Positions 1 through 5,506 of a stretch of 5,506 nt of DNA are shown here, in pieces. The stretch's first letter is position 1; each line of letters opens with the position of its first letter. Made by a program: the position numbers and the translations under genes. The notes beneath the pieces were generated by a model. It saw only the letters and a program-made list of their open reading frames with translations. It did not search any database and was not told where the DNA came from. This DNA is from Myxococcales bacterium (GTDB lineage Bacteria > Myxococcota_A > Polyangia > Nannocystales > Nannocystaceae), in contig JAGQIT010000696.1 of assembly GCA_020431135.1 (NCBI GenBank), positions 1-5,506 of the forward strand, read 5' to 3'.

Positions 1-75
1 GGCCGCGTCGAGGATCGCCTCGCGGGTGCGCTGCATCGCCGCCGTCCGGCCGGCCATCTCGTAGCGTCGAGCCAT
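1..75 (-). CDS. TetR/AcrR-family transcriptional regulator, N-terminal fragment (continues past the window edge)
   Basis: The reverse strand from an ATG at 75 down to base 1 reads MARRYEMAGRTAAMQRTREA followed by ILDAA, 25 codons with no stop. The tail 'RTREAILDAA' is the typical start of helix 1 of a TetR-type DNA-binding domain, and the preceding 'RYEMxxR' lead-in is common in one TetR subgroup. The ATG at 75 is favoured over the internal Met codons 7 and 14 because the lead-in is conserved-looking and because AAGGG (87-83 on the minus strand) lies 7 nt upstream. The ligand-binding domain is outside the window, so effector and targets cannot be read. The gene is divergent from the gene starting at 170 across 94 bp, the usual arrangement for a TetR repressor controlling itself and its neighbour; that regulatory link is inferred. 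Confidence 0.75.
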   Translation of the reverse strand, partial: MARRYEMAGRTAAMQRTREAILDAA

Positions 76-88
76 GTCCCCGCCCTTC

Positions 89-126
89 GATTAGGTCTTG
101 ACACCATTCAATATAACGCCACACTA
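89..126. promoter_or_regulatory. Candidate divergent promoter/operator region between tetR and the 170-1366 gene
   Basis: This is an AT-rich patch in otherwise very GC-rich DNA. On the plus strand there is a perfect -35-like TTGACA at 98-103, but the hexamer at a good distance (CACACT, 120-125) is a weak -10. TATAAC at 112-117 is a better -10 but lies too close to that -35. On the minus strand TATATT (115-110) is a fair -10 that would give a leader of about 28 nt to the TetR start. A short dyad, TTGA-N6-TCAA (98-111), overlaps the -35 box and is a plausible TetR operator half-site pair. The presence of a promoter region is likely from gene layout; the exact boxes and the operator are uncertain. 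Confidence 0.4.
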
Positions 127-169
127 GGGAAAGCGCCACCATCCGCGCCCACACCCCAGGAGTCCACCC

Positions 170-1366
170 ATGACCCGCTTCCTCACCTACGTCTCCCCCG
201 CCGTCGGCCACACGCTCCCGCTGGTGCCCGGGCTGCTCGAGCTCCGGCGACGCGGACACGAGGTGCACGTGCGGGCCATCCCGAGCCTCGTGCCCGTGCT
301 GCAGGCTGTCGGGCTCGAGGCTGCCGCCGTGGCTCCGGCTGTCCTGGGCGACCCGGTCTCCGCGCAGGCGGACCTGGTCGCCCGTGGCCGCTCCAACGGC
401 CCCGACCTCGACGCGGCGATCGCCGAGGCGCGCGCCAGCGGCCGGCCGATCCTCTCGCTGCGCCTCCTCGGCGAGCTCGGCGAGCCGCTGAGCTGCGCCA
501 ACAGCCGCCTCTTTCGCACGATCCTCTACCCGGCGCTCGCCCCCGTGCTGCGCGAGCGCTTCGTCCTCCACTGGAGCAGCGAGCGGCCCGCGCCGGTGAT
601 CACGATCGACTACGGCGACGGCCGCACCCTCACGCGGACGATCACCGGCAACTCGATCCACTACGTTCTCGACGCCGACGGTCGGCCCGTCGACGCGATC
701 CCCGGGCTCGTCGCGCCGCCGGTCTTCCAGCGCCTCCTCGAGCGCGCGGCGGCCCTCGAGCTCGAGGTCCGCGGCCAGGGGGAGGGGGTCCGCCAGCGCC
801 GGCTCATGGACCACCACAGCCAGCGCCTCGGCGAGCTCGGCGTCGCCTGGACCGCGGAGATGCGGGCGATCGGCGAGAGCCCGTCGCGCCTGCCCCCGCG
901 GCCAGGCGGTCCGCGGAGCGGGCGGACGCCGCGGGCGGCCGAGGCGATGCCGCTGGCGGTGTCGAAGATGAGGGTCGAGATGCCGATGCTCGACGGCCTC
1001 GGGATCGGCGGACCTACGGACGACGCGCTGTGGTCCCGCGTCGCCGGTCGCCACCTCGGCGAGAGCGAGCTTTCGCCGGCGAGCCTGCGGGCGATGGGCG
1101 CCCTCGAGGCGATCACGCCGGCGATGCGCGAGGCGAGCGTCCGCAGCCTGGCGACCGACACCGTGCAAAACGAGCACCTCCTCCACCGGACGATCCACCA
1201 GTGGTTCGCCGACGGCAGCGCCGGCGGGGCGACCCTCGAGGCGCTCAACCGCCGGGTCTACGACGGCCTCTTCCTGACGCCGCGCGGCGATCCGACGCTC
1301 GGGATGGCGCCGCCGGAGGTCTTCTCGGGGCTCGCGGGCGGCGGCTGGACGACGACGACGCGCTGA
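170..1366 (+). CDS. Probable chimeric protein: glycosyltransferase N-terminal remnant fused to an uncharacterised thioredoxin-like domain
   Basis: The start is firm: AGGAG at 158-162 lies 7 nt before the ATG at 170. Residues 1-58 read as the beginning of a macrolide-type GT-B glycosyltransferase: a beta-strand 'RFLTYVSP', the loop 'AVGHTLPLVPGLLELRRRGH' (11-30), then 'VHVRAIPSLVPVLQAVGLEA'. After about residue 60 nothing resembles that enzyme, and the C-terminal nucleotide-sugar half is absent. Residues from about 78 onward look like a different, unnamed family. 'AIAEARASGRPILSLRLLG' resembles a thioredoxin-fold lead-in. It is followed by a single Cys in 'LSCANSRLFRTILYP' (107-121), 'FVLHW' (131-135), 'ITIDYGDGRTLTRTITGNSI' (144-163), 'IPGL' (177-180) and a helical C-terminus with 'NEHLLHRTIHQWFADGS' (334-350) and 'LNRRVYDGLFLTP' (359-371). 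I recall such proteins as hypothetical in myxobacteria and planctomycetes; function unknown. There is no CXXC motif. No signal peptide or membrane segment is obvious. Control by the divergent TetR is plausible. Alternatives are an assembly chimera, or one ancestral protein whose start merely resembles a glycosyltransferase. Confidence 0.7.
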   Translation: MTRFLTYVSPAVGHTLPLVPGLLELRRRGHEVHVRAIPSLVPVLQAVGLEAAAVAPAVLGDPVSAQADLVARGRSNGPDLDAAIAEARASGRPILSLRLLGELGEPLSCANSRLFRTILYPALAPVLRERFVLHWSSERPAPVITIDYGDGRTLTRTITGNSIHYVLDADGRPVDAIPGLVAPPVFQRLLERAAALELEVRGQGEGVRQRRLMDHHSQRLGELGVAWTAEMRAIGESPSRLPPRPGGPRSGRTPRAAEAMPLAVSKMRVEMPMLDGLGIGGPTDDALWSRVAGRHLGESELSPASLRAMGALEAITPAMREASVRSLATDTVQNEHLLHRTIHQWFADGSAGGATLEALNRRVYDGLFLTPRGDPTLGMAPPEVFSGLAGGGWTTTTR

Positions 1367-1484
1367 GACAGGGCGGCGGGCGCAGCGAAGGTGGGGGCCG
1401 CAGGGGACAGCGGCGCCTCGCCGCGCTCGCGCGTCCGTAGTGTCGTCGAGGAGGACGCGCCCTCGCGCCGTGAAGCAGGTCCAG

Positions 1485-1507
1485 GACGCGGCCGTACGGG
1501 CCGCGTC
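1485..1507. terminator. Perfect 9-bp GC-rich hairpin downstream of the 170-1366 gene
   Basis: GACGCGGCC (1485-1493) and GGCCGCGTC (1499-1507) are perfect reverse complements around a 5-nt loop GTACG. It lies 118 nt after the stop of the upstream gene and about 78 nt before the ceramidase start. No run of T follows on either strand, so a classical intrinsic terminator is not shown. It could equally be a structure in the ceramidase leader or a protein-binding dyad. Confidence 0.35.
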
Positions 1508-1520
1508 GCCTGTCCGTTCC

Positions 1521-1547
1521 GCCCGTCGATTCGACGCGACGACGGGC
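1521..1547. other. Nested inverted repeats in the ceramidase upstream region
   Basis: An outer pair GCCCGTC (1521-1527) / GACGGGC (1541-1547) overlaps an inner near-continuous palindrome CGTCGA-T-TCGACG (1524-1536). The two pairings are mutually exclusive, because bases 1524-1527 belong to both. The element starts 13 nt after the hairpin at 1485-1507 and ends 37 nt before the preferred ceramidase ATG. It could be a leader-RNA structure or an operator. GC-rich DNA yields such repeats by chance fairly often, so this is only a candidate. Confidence 0.3.
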
Positions 1548-1584
1548 TCCCGGCGGGTCTCGGCGTTGGGCTAGGATGTCGGCG

Positions 1585-3867
1585 ATGGATCGCCTCGGTC
1601 GCCTCGCGTTGACTCTCCTGCTGACAGCTCCGCTCGCCTGCAGCGGCGACGACACCGGCAGCGGCGGCAGCGAGGCGACGAGCGCGACCGGGACGACGGG
1701 GAGCACCGGCACGGGGAGCGCCTCGGCGACGACCGGCGCGACCGAGACCGGCACGACCGGCGGCGCCACCGACGGGATGACGACCACGGGCACGACCGCC
1801 GGCGACAGCGAGACGACCGCGAGCGAGACCACCGGCGTCGACGCCTGCGCCGAGTCGCCGCACTACCGCGTCGGCGCGGCGATCCGCGACGTCACGGGGC
1901 CGAGCGCCGAGCTCGTGATGATGGGCTACTCGATGCCCGAGCAGAAGGCCGAGGGGATCAGCACGCGCCTGTGGTCGCGGGCCTTCGTCGTCGAGCACCC
2001 GTGCAGCGGCGGCCGCGTCGTCTTCGTCAGCGCCGACCTCGGCCAGGTCTTCCAGTCGGTCCACCTCGAGGTGCTGAGGCGCCTCGCGGCGAAGTTCGGC
2101 CCCGACCGCTACACCGCCGACAACGTCGCCCTGTCGGCGACGCACACCCACTCGGGGCTCGGCGGCTTCTCCCACTACACGATGTTCAACCTCGCGGTCG
2201 GCGGCTACGACCCGGACAACTTCGAGGCGATCGTCAGCGGCATCGTCGACTCGATCGTCGCCGCCGACGCGGGCCTCGACCACGCCGTCATCAAGATCGC
2301 CGAGGGTCCGCTCTACGACGCCAACTGGAACCGCAGCCCGCAGGCCTACGCCGGCAACCCGGCGCCCGAGCGCGCGGCCCACGAGGCCGAGATGAGCCGC
2401 GACACCAACACGCGGATGACCGTCCTCCGCTTCGAGCGGACGGCCGAGGGCGAGCTCGACGGCGAGCCCCTCGGCGCGCTCGCCTGGTTCTCGAGCCACG
2501 CGACAAGCGTCTCCAACCAAAACCGCCTGGTCAGCGGCGACCACAAGGGGCTCGCGTCCTACCTGCTGGAGCGCCACTTCGGCGCCGACTACACGGCGCC
2601 GCAGCCCTTCGTCGCCGCCTTCGCCCAGTCGGACGCCGGCGACGTCTCGCCCAACGAGGTCGTCCTCGGCGATCCCAAGAACACGGTCGTCCGCCCCTGC
2701 GACTCGGATCCGGATCCAGAGTGCGATGACCTGGCCAACGCCGCGGTCCACGGGAGCTGGCAGTACGAGCGCGCCCTCGAGCTCTTCGAGGCCGCCGACG
2801 AGCGCCTCGCCGGGCCGGCCGAGGGGCGCCTCGCCTTCATCGACATGGAGAACGTCACGGTCGCCCCGGAGTTCACCGGCGCCGGCGAGGAGACGACCTG
2901 CCGCGCGGCGATCGGCTTCTCGATCGCCGCCGGGGCGGAGGACGGCGTCGCCGTCGAGTTCATCGACGAGGGGATCGTCTACGGCGACCTGCCGAAGGTG
3001 ACGATCGTCCCCGAGGACCAGGCGTGCCACGCCGAGAAGACGATCCTCCTGCCGGTCGGGCGCATGCAGCCCCACCCGTGGTCGCCGACGATCCTGCCGG
3101 CGCAGGTCGTGCGGATCGGCGGCCTCGCGGTCGTCCCGGCGCCCTTCGAGGTGACGACGATCTCGGGCCGGCGGATCCGCGAGACGGTGGTCTCGCGGCT
3201 CGCGGAGGCCGGCGTCACGCGGGCGGTGATCGCCGGCCTCAGCAACGGCTACTCGAGCTACGTCAGCACCCGTGAGGAGTACAGCGCCCAGCACTACGAG
3301 GGGGCGTTTACGCAGTTCGGGCCGTGGACCCTCGCGGCCTGGCAGCAGAGCTACGCGGGCGTCGCCGAGGCGCTCCGCGACGGCGCCCCGGCGGCGTCGA
3401 CCGGGACGCCGCTCGACCTCACGGACGCCCAGGTCATCGAGGTCCCCGGGGTCGTCGCCGACTCGCCCTGCGTCCTCCTCGACGCCAAGCTCTGCCTCGG
3501 CGAGAAGTTCGGCGACGTCGTCGCGCCGCCGCCGGCGAGCGCCTCGGCCGGGGACCACGTCACGGTGACCTTCCGCGGCGCCCACCCGCGCAACGACCTC
3601 CGCCTCGGCGCGGGCTACATGGAGGTCCAGCGCCAGGACGGCGGCTCGTGGGTCGTCGTCGCCCGCGACTGGGATCCGGAGACGCGCTTCCGCTGGCGGC
3701 GGACCGGCGGCCCCCTGAGCCCGATGTCCGAGGTCGACCTCGAGTGGTGGATCCCCGCGAGCGTCACCCCTGGTACCTACCGGATCGTCTACCGCGGCGA
3801 CGCGCGCTCGCTCGGCGGGGTCATCTCGCCGATCTCGGGGACCTCGCCGGCCTTCGCCGTCAACTAG
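1585..3867 (+). CDS. Secreted or lipid-anchored neutral/alkaline ceramidase
   Basis: This is a 760-residue zinc amidase expected to hydrolyse the N-acyl bond of ceramide to sphingosine plus fatty acid, outside the cytoplasm. TAGGA at 1572-1576 sits 8 nt before the ATG at 1585, preferred over the ATG at 1576, which has only a weak upstream signal. In order, counting from 1585: a signal sequence 'MDRLGRLALTLLLTAPLAC' with Cys19; a T/G/S/A/E/D linker (about 24-85); the catalytic domain (about 93-610); and a beta-rich C-terminal domain (about 613-760, including Cys629 and Cys637). Family motifs present are HTHSG (His187, His189), NWNRSP (Arg250), the second zinc His in 'FSSHATS' (His305), GDVSPN with the presumed nucleophile Ser355, 'PFEVTTISG' (Glu522) and 'YSSYVSTREEY' (Tyr559). 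All the expected zinc and catalytic residues therefore appear intact. The lipobox is imperfect, with Pro at -3, so lipoprotein processing is likely but not certain. It appears monocistronic, with converging minus-strand genes downstream. A role in remodelling its own sphingolipids or attacking eukaryotic prey lipids is inference. Confidence 0.93.
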   Translation: MDRLGRLALTLLLTAPLACSGDDTGSGGSEATSATGTTGSTGTGSASATTGATETGTTGGATDGMTTTGTTAGDSETTASETTGVDACAESPHYRVGAAIRDVTGPSAELVMMGYSMPEQKAEGISTRLWSRAFVVEHPCSGGRVVFVSADLGQVFQSVHLEVLRRLAAKFGPDRYTADNVALSATHTHSGLGGFSHYTMFNLAVGGYDPDNFEAIVSGIVDSIVAADAGLDHAVIKIAEGPLYDANWNRSPQAYAGNPAPERAAHEAEMSRDTNTRMTVLRFERTAEGELDGEPLGALAWFSSHATSVSNQNRLVSGDHKGLASYLLERHFGADYTAPQPFVAAFAQSDAGDVSPNEVVLGDPKNTVVRPCDSDPDPECDDLANAAVHGSWQYERALELFEAADERLAGPAEGRLAFIDMENVTVAPEFTGAGEETTCRAAIGFSIAAGAEDGVAVEFIDEGIVYGDLPKVTIVPEDQACHAEKTILLPVGRMQPHPWSPTILPAQVVRIGGLAVVPAPFEVTTISGRRIRETVVSRLAEAGVTRAVIAGLSNGYSSYVSTREEYSAQHYEGAFTQFGPWTLAAWQQSYAGVAEALRDGAPAASTGTPLDLTDAQVIEVPGVVADSPCVLLDAKLCLGEKFGDVVAPPPASASAGDHVTVTFRGAHPRNDLRLGAGYMEVQRQDGGSWVVVARDWDPETRFRWRRTGGPLSPMSEVDLEWWIPASVTPGTYRIVYRGDARSLGGVISPISGTSPAFAVN
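1654..1839 (+). repeat. Low-complexity Thr/Gly/Ser-rich linker coding region
   Basis: About 62 codons between the exported N-terminus and the ceramidase domain encode almost only Thr, Gly, Ser, Ala, Glu and Asp, with recurring TTG, TGT and ATTG units. At DNA level this is an irregular run of ACG/ACC/GGC/GAC codons rather than a clean tandem repeat. Such linkers are typical of surface lipoproteins of Nannocystis-like myxobacteria and probably act as a flexible tether between the membrane anchor and the enzyme. The acidic residues give it net negative charge. Confidence 0.75.
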
Positions 3868-3919
3868 CGAGCCGCGGCGAGAGCCCGCGCGCGGTCCACG
3901 GTCGCAGGTGCGCGACCCG

Positions 3920-3946
3920 ACCCGGGTGTACACCGATGACCATCGG
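3920..3946. other. Chain of three touching palindromes in the convergent intergenic region
   Basis: Three dyads follow one another with shared edge bases: ACCCGGGT (3920-3927), GGTGTACACC (3925-3934) and CCGATG-AC-CATCGG (3933-3946). All are perfect. They begin 53 nt after the ceramidase stop. No T-run follows, so this is not a standard intrinsic terminator. It could be a protein-binding site or a transcript-end structure. The rest of 3868-4165 shows no credible coding sequence apart from the CATG element described separately. Confidence 0.35.
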
Positions 3947-4023
3947 GAGCTATGGCGACATCGCGCCGCCGGCGCGGAGCCTGCCGGGGCCGCGCGCGCG
4001 CCTGCTATCGCGCGGCGAGGTGC

Positions 4024-4075
4024 GGACAAGTATCATGCACATATGGTCATGTCTGTTCGGACATGTCTGTGAGTC
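4024..4075. promoter_or_regulatory. AT-richer element with CATG repeats at a 14-bp period
   Basis: CATG occurs at 4034, 4048 and 4062, exactly 14 bp apart. The last two sit in direct repeats CATGTCTGT (4048-4056 and 4062-4070). CATGTC (4048-4053) and GACATG (4060-4065) also form an inverted repeat around TGTTCG. A related GGACAAGT occurs at 4024-4031 and GGACATGT at 4059-4066. CATATG (4040-4045) is centred exactly between the first two CATG sites. The patch is clearly less GC-rich than its surroundings. Phased dyads of this sort suggest an operator or other protein-binding array, but it lies between two gene ends rather than at a visible start, so its target is unknown. Confidence 0.4.
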
Positions 4076-4144
4076 GCGACGTCTCCAGGTTGGCCGTCGC
4101 GGAGGTGGGCTTCCGCGGCGGCTCGCGTCGCGGCCCAGGCCTGC

Positions 4145-4159
4145 GCGGCGTGACGCCGC
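4145..4159 (-). terminator. Short GC-rich inverted repeat just after the GST stop codon
   Basis: GCGGCG-TGA-CGCCGC forms a 6-bp all-GC stem with a 3-nt loop, ending 6 nt beyond the stop codon of the minus-strand GST gene (stop at 4168-4166). Its position fits a terminator for the kinase-GST unit. It lacks a U-tract on the minus strand, and the stem is short, so the call rests mainly on position. Confidence 0.25.
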
Positions 4160-4165
4160 CGACGC

Positions 4166-4783
4166 TCACGACGCGGGGGCGCAGGTCTCGGAGGCCTCGG
4201 CGCGGACGAAGGCCGGGCGCGCGCGCACGCGGGCGAGGTAGTCAGCGGTCGGCGAGCGGTCCCGCAGGAGGCCGCAGTCGGCGGCCCAGACCAGGACGCC
4301 GCCGACGATCACGTCCGCGGCGGTGAAGCGCTCGCCGAGGAGGAAGGGGCCGCTCGTCAGGGCGCCGTCGGTGAGCGCGACGATCCGCTCGAAGGCCGCG
4401 CGCTCGTCGTCGCTCGCCGCCGCGCCGCCGAAGAAGTGGCGGACGTAGACCGCGTGGACGACCGCGTAGAGGTCGGTCATGGCGAAGAAGATCCACTGGA
4501 GGTAGCGGCCGCGCGCCGCGTCGTCGAGGGTCGGCGCGAAGCGGCGCTCGGGGTCGCGGTCGGCGAGGAAGCAGACGATCGCCGCCGACTCGAGGTAGGT
4601 CTCGCCGTCGACGACGAGCGCCGGGACCGAGCCGAGCGGGTGGACGTCGGCGACGTACTCGGGGCGCTTATGCTCGCCCTTGGCGAGGTCGACGGGGACG
4701 AGCTCGTGGTCGACGCCGAGCTCTTCGAGCATCCATCGGCAGCGAAACGACGAGGTCTTGGGGGCGTAGTAGAGTCGGATCAT
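4166..4783 (-). CDS. Glutathione S-transferase family protein
   Basis: This complete 205-residue protein has the usual length for a cytosolic GST. It has an N-terminal thioredoxin-fold domain (about 1-76) and an all-helical C-terminal domain (about 85-195). The start 'MIRLYYAPKTSSFRCRWMLE' carries Ser11/Ser12 (and Cys15) at the place of the catalytic Ser/Cys of bacterial GSTs. 'GSVPAL' (51-56) gives the Val-cisPro that holds the glutathione backbone, and 'ESAAI' (65-69) gives the Glu-Ser pair that binds the gamma-glutamyl group. 'FTAADV' (153-158) is the conserved N-capping box of the C-terminal domain. It should bind glutathione and conjugate or reduce an unknown electrophile; the substrate cannot be read. 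AGGAG (4794-4790 on the minus strand) is 6 nt before the ATG, and the ATG overlaps the TGA of the upstream kinase gene (ATGA), suggesting translational coupling. Family is sure; subclass and substrate are not. Confidence 0.93.
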   Translation of the reverse strand: MIRLYYAPKTSSFRCRWMLEELGVDHELVPVDLAKGEHKRPEYVADVHPLGSVPALVVDGETYLESAAIVCFLADRDPERRFAPTLDDAARGRYLQWIFFAMTDLYAVVHAVYVRHFFGGAAASDDERAAFERIVALTDGALTSGPFLLGERFTAADVIVGGVLVWAADCGLLRDRSPTADYLARVRARPAFVRAEASETCAPAS

Positions 4784-5506
4784 CGGTCTCTCCTGGGGTG
4801 GTCGGTCGGGAGGTCGAGGGTGAAGCGCGAGCCCTCGCCGAGGACGCTGTCGACGGTGATCTCGCCGCCCATCAGGCGAGCGAGGCGCTGGCTGATGGTC
4901 AGGCCGAGGCCGGTGCCGCCGAAGCGCCGCGTCGTCGAGTCGTCGACCTGCTGGAAGGCGTCGAAGATCCGCCCGAGGTCGTCCGCGGTCATGCCGATGC
5001 CGGTGTCGCGGACGACGAAGCGGACGCGCTCGCCGGCGCGCGCGGCCGACAGGGTGATCGCCCCGTCGCGGGTGAACTTCGCGGCGTTGCCGAGGAGGTT
5101 GAGGAGGATCTGGCGCAGGCGGAGCTGGTCCGAGCGGATCACGCCGAGATCGCCGGCGGGGCTGAAGTGGAGGGCGTTGCCGTTGGTCGCGGCCGCGGGC
5201 GCCGTCGCCTCGACGACGCGCTCGAGGAGCGGGAGAACGGGGAACTCCGCGAGCTCGAGCTCGACCTTCTCGGCCTCGATCTTCGACAGGTCGAGGATGT
5301 CGCTGATCACCTCGAGGAGGTGGCGGCCCGAGCGGACGACGCGGTCGAGGTCGGGGAGGGAGGCCGTCTCGCCGCGCTCGATCGACTCGTCGATGATCAG
5401 CTCCGTGTAGCCGAGGATCGAGTTCAGCGGCGTCCGCAGCTCGTGGCTCATCGTCGCCAGGAAGGTGCTCTTGGCCCGGTTGGCGGCCTCGGCGGCCTCG
5501 CGGGCG
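4780..5506 (-). CDS. Sensor histidine kinase, C-terminal part (HisKA + HATPase_c), N-terminus outside the window
   Basis: The frame is open from the right window edge and reads AREAAEAANRAKSTFLAT before 'MSHELRTPLNSILGY', so the Met at 5451 is internal and the true start is upstream. Counting from that Met, the phospho-accepting His is residue 3 of the HisKA dimerisation helix, followed by the second helix ('LLEVISDILDLSKIEA', 45-60). The ATP-binding domain has an N box ('LLNLLGNAAKFT', Asn118 and Asn122), G1 ('DTGIGM', 149-154), F box ('IFDAFQQVD', 162-170) and G2 ('GGTGLGL', 178-184). It ends a few residues after the last ATPase strand ('RFTLDLP'), so there is no C-terminal receiver or HPt domain. 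The Ala/Glu-rich helix before the H box suggests a coiled signalling linker. What it senses lies outside the window. No response regulator is adjacent downstream; instead the stop overlaps the GST start. Confidence 0.95.
   Translation of the reverse strand, partial: AREAAEAANRAKSTFLATMSHELRTPLNSILGYTELIIDESIERGETASLPDLDRVVRSGRHLLEVISDILDLSKIEAEKVELELAEFPVLPLLERVVEATAPAAATNGNALHFSPAGDLGVIRSDQLRLRQILLNLLGNAAKFTRDGAITLSAARAGERVRFVVRDTGIGMTADDLGRIFDAFQQVDDSTTRRFGGTGLGLTISQRLARLMGGEITVDSVLGEGSRFTLDLPTDHPRRDR

Noticed and set aside
1030..1612. Small plus-strand frames around the 1367-1575 gap (1030-1440 and 1391-1612).
   Set aside because: They are Arg-rich, overlap real genes in other frames, and lack ribosome binding sites or motifs. 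The gap is better described as non-coding with hairpins.
1258..4029. A 923-codon open frame on the minus strand across the ceramidase gene.
   Set aside because: It is Arg/Gly/Ala/Asp-rich with no recognisable domain, lies antisense to a clearly functional ceramidase, and is the expected product of GC-rich third codon positions having no stops on the opposite strand.
4048..4065. Possible LexA/SOS box around the GTTC in CATGTCTGTTCGGACATG.
   Set aside because: It does not fit the Gram-positive or myxobacterial LexA consensus as I know them, and no SOS-type gene starts nearby.
4045..4068. The two GGWCATGTCT decamers match the eukaryotic p53 half-site pattern.
   Set aside because: The genes here are bacterial, so this is a coincidence of a palindromic CATG core; only the repeat structure itself is kept as a finding.
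3324..4241. A 305-codon plus-strand open frame running out of the ceramidase gene through the intergenic gap.
   Set aside because: It is a shifted-frame shadow with an Arg/Pro/Gly-biased composition; nothing in its unique part (3868-4165) resembles a protein.
4436..5410. A 324-codon open frame on the plus strand across the GST and histidine kinase genes.
   Set aside because: Its product is low-complexity and Arg-rich, with no family motifs, and it is antisense to two genes with intact catalytic motifs.
1..5506. CRISPR array, tRNA or rRNA gene, insertion sequence or phage attachment site.
   Set aside because: No regular spaced repeats, cloverleaf-like segments, transposase motifs or terminal inverted repeats with target duplications were seen on either strand.

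Overview
The window is very GC-rich DNA with strong G/C bias at third codon positions. The best clue to the host is the large secreted protein in the middle. It has a signal sequence ending in a Cys, then about 60 residues of Thr/Gly/Ser/Ala/Glu/Asp-only linker, then an enzyme domain. That layout is characteristic of exported proteins of myxobacteria of the Nannocystis/Plesiocystis/Enhygromyxa type. This placement is an inference from protein style; there is no rRNA or marker gene here.

Left part (1-1366): a TetR-type repressor, of which only the first 25 codons are present, reads leftwards out of the window. Divergent from it is a 398-codon gene. An AT-rich 94-bp gap between them holds -35/-10-like boxes and a short dyad. 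The rightward gene looks chimeric. Its first ~58 residues are the start of a macrolide-glycosyltransferase-like (GT-B) enzyme. The rest matches, as far as I recall, an uncharacterised thioredoxin-like family, with no further glycosyltransferase sequence.

Middle (1367-3867): a 218-bp gap with two inverted repeats leads into a complete, exported neutral ceramidase with all its recognisable active-site motifs and its C-terminal beta domain. It should cleave ceramide to sphingosine and fatty acid at or outside the cell surface.

Right part (3868-5506): a 298-bp gap lies between converging genes and contains no credible gene. It holds a chain of three touching palindromes and an AT-richer patch with CATG at a 14-bp period. 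Beyond it, on the minus strand, a sensor histidine kinase (its N-terminal part lies outside the window) is followed by a glutathione S-transferase-family gene. Their stop and start codons overlap as ATGA, so they form a two-gene transcription unit.

The genes do not form one obvious pathway. The three transcription units (TetR/chimera, ceramidase, kinase-GST) look independent. I did not find a clear new multi-gene system. The observations most worth a second look are the chimeric gene at 170-1366 and the phased CATG element at 4024-4075.
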